Below the pieces are notes generated by a model. The model saw only the letters and a list, made by a program, of their open reading frames with translations. It had not been told where the DNA came from and searched no databases. Positions 61,075 through 61,831 of a stretch of 61,831 nucleotides of DNA are shown one piece after another. This stretch comes from Flavobacteriia bacterium. GTDB lineage: Bacteria > Bacteroidota > Bacteroidia > Flavobacteriales_D > Crocinitomicaceae. Position 1 is the stretch's first letter. Each line of letters begins with the position of its first letter. The position numbers and the translations under genes are program-made. The stretch covers positions 1 to 61,831 of the forward strand of contig CANGOF010000002.1 in the NCBI GenBank assembly GCA_947455515.1, read 5' to 3'.

Positions 61075-61668
61075 ATGTTTAGTACATTGGATGATTCCGT
61101 TTTAGTGAATCAATATATTTCAGGCGATGAAAAATCATTAGAAATTCTTTTAAAAAAATACAAACGTATTATTTTTAAAACTATTGTTTCAAAAGTAAAA
61201 TCAACTGAATTGGCAGAAGATTTATTTCAAGATACCTTTATAAAAATTATCAATACTTTAAAAACAGGGAAATACAATGAAGAAGGAAAATTTCTTCCTT
61301 GGGCATTACGAATTGCTAACAATCTTATAATTGATTATTTCCGTAAAAACAATTCTAGAAAAATGGTTTCTGAATCATCCTCTAGTTCCGACTCTTTCAA
61401 TATTTTCACTCACATGGAATGTGATTCTACCCCTTGGATTCACCAAGTGATGCAAAATGAACTCTATCAAGAATTACTTAATGGTATTGAATTTCTTCCA
61501 GCAGCACAAAGAGAATTAATTGAAATGCGAATCTTTCAAGGAATGTCCTTTAAAGACATCGCTGAAGAGAAAGAAATCAGTATAAACACAGCATTAGGTA
61601 GAATGCGTTATGCAATTCAAAACTTACGCAAAATGATGGAAGAAAAAAATGTTTTGATTGAAATATAA
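61075..61668 (+). CDS. ECF-type RNA polymerase sigma factor (second)
   Basis: A 197-residue group IV sigma factor. Region 2 has 'LLKKYKRIIFKTIVSKVKST', 'AEDLFQDTFIKIINTL' and 'WALRIANNLIIDYFRK', and region 4 has 'LPAAQRELIEMRIFQGMSFK' and 'DIAEEKEISINTALGRMRYA'. It is encoded alone here, without a recognisable anti-sigma gene before the window ends. The linker between regions is serine-rich ('SESSSSSDSF'). It shares little beyond the fold with the sigma factor at 57.4-57.9 kb. Regulon unknown. Confidence 0.93.
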   Translation: MFSTLDDSVLVNQYISGDEKSLEILLKKYKRIIFKTIVSKVKSTELAEDLFQDTFIKIINTLKTGKYNEEGKFLPWALRIANNLIIDYFRKNNSRKMVSESSSSSDSFNIFTHMECDSTPWIHQVMQNELYQELLNGIEFLPAAQRELIEMRIFQGMSFKDIAEEKEISINTALGRMRYAIQNLRKMMEEKNVLIEI

Positions 61669-61687
61669 AAAAGGTTATTTATAAAAA

Positions 61688-61720
61688 AAGAGGCTGTCTC
61701 AAAAGGACAGCTTCTTTTTT
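61688..61720 (+). terminator. Hairpin after the ECF sigma gene, possibly an IS-element end
   Basis: An 11-bp stem with one G-U pair (61688-61698 with 61706-61716), loop TCAAAAG, then a T run. It fits a terminator. The core 'GAGGCTGTCTCAAAAGG' also resembles terminal inverted repeats of IS1182-type elements, as I recall them. Confidence 0.6.
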
Positions 61721-61793
61721 ACTTAAAAAATCAGAATAACATTTTGTTATTTAATTGATAATCAGTATATTTAACCTGTATTATTGATTTTAT

Positions 61794-61831
61794 ATGGCAA
61801 AGCGTTTTCCTACATTCAAACCATACAACCA
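61794..61831 (+). CDS. Start of a gene cut by the window end, possibly an IS1182-type transposase
   Basis: The ATG at 61794 opens a frame reading 'MAKRFPTFKPYN' up to the last base. The short 'F-K-P-Y' N-terminus and the IS-like hairpin about 75 bases upstream are reminiscent of IS1182-family transposases. With only 12 codons visible this is a weak call. Confidence 0.35.
   Translation, partial: MAKRFPTFKPYN

Noticed and set aside
1-61831. tRNA, rRNA, CRISPR arrays, prophage or integron
   Set aside because: No tRNA cloverleaf with a GTTCGA-type T-arm, no regularly spaced repeats of 25-40 bases, and no phage structural or integrase genes were seen in the intergenic gaps, which are all under 300 bases.

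Overview
The window looks like chromosome of a member of the Bacteroidota, most likely order Flavobacteriales. The grounds are the AT-rich DNA, two proteins with type IX secretion (T9SS) type A sorting domains, a DUF4249/TonB-dependent receptor pair, menaquinone genes, no obvious Shine-Dalgarno sites, and repeated TAnnTTTG boxes (the Bacteroidota -7 promoter element) upstream of genes. A family such as Crocinitomicaceae would fit, but the sequence alone does not prove it. No tRNA, rRNA, CRISPR array or prophage was seen. The left edge is the tail of an IS110-type transposase. The right edge is the first 12 codons of a gene that may be an IS1182-type transposase.

Region 1 (0.3-21.9 kb) is mostly core metabolism and housekeeping. 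It holds formate-tetrahydrofolate ligase, a DUF4249/TonB receptor pair, thiolase, HemB, a cysteine-cluster protein, an RhlE-like RNA helicase, thioredoxin reductase, two secreted proteins of unknown function, a CREST-type membrane hydrolase, ribosomal protein S1, MenD, TerC, an S41 peptidase, DUF1697 and endonuclease III. Three intergenic gaps here (6.7, 8.6 and 10.05 kb) carry short arrays of 7-bp degenerate repeats just upstream of hemB, the helicase and trxB.

Region 2 (21.98-43.1 kb, all minus strand) is a tightly packed surface-polysaccharide cluster of 19 genes. Gmd and Fcl make GDP-fucose, and a WbpP-like epimerase probably makes UDP-GalNAc(A). A LegB/LegC/NeuD/PtmE-like set makes a 4-amino-4,6-dideoxy sugar nucleotide. 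Then come a Wzx flippase, a glycosyltransferase, a Wzy-like polymerase, two FemAB/BioF2-type acyl transfer domains (one fused to the NeuD domain), a DUF354 GT-B protein, two NodB-type deacetylases, a hexapeptide acetyltransferase, a T9SS cargo protein, an unusual initiating sugar-phosphate transferase, and the Wza-like and Wzc-like export proteins.

Region 3 (43.3-51.7 kb, minus strand) is a housekeeping operon: a membrane protein of unknown function, MutL, two rhomboid proteases, an EEP-type hydrolase, a Sua5/YrdC protein, MenE and a J-domain protein. It diverges from an acyltransferase and HtrA at 51.75 kb, where two promoter boxes lie back to back in an inverted repeat.

Region 4 (53.9-61.8 kb) holds an ECF sigma factor, a membrane-anchored protein with PKD-like and sorting-domain-like parts, and a T9SS-exported gingipain-like C25 protease in one operon. 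It also holds malate dehydrogenase, a two-gene acyl-amino-acid lipid module, and a second ECF sigma factor. The sigma/anchored-protein/C25-protease operon and the NeuD-FemAB fusion in the dideoxy-sugar module are the most promising places for an undescribed system.
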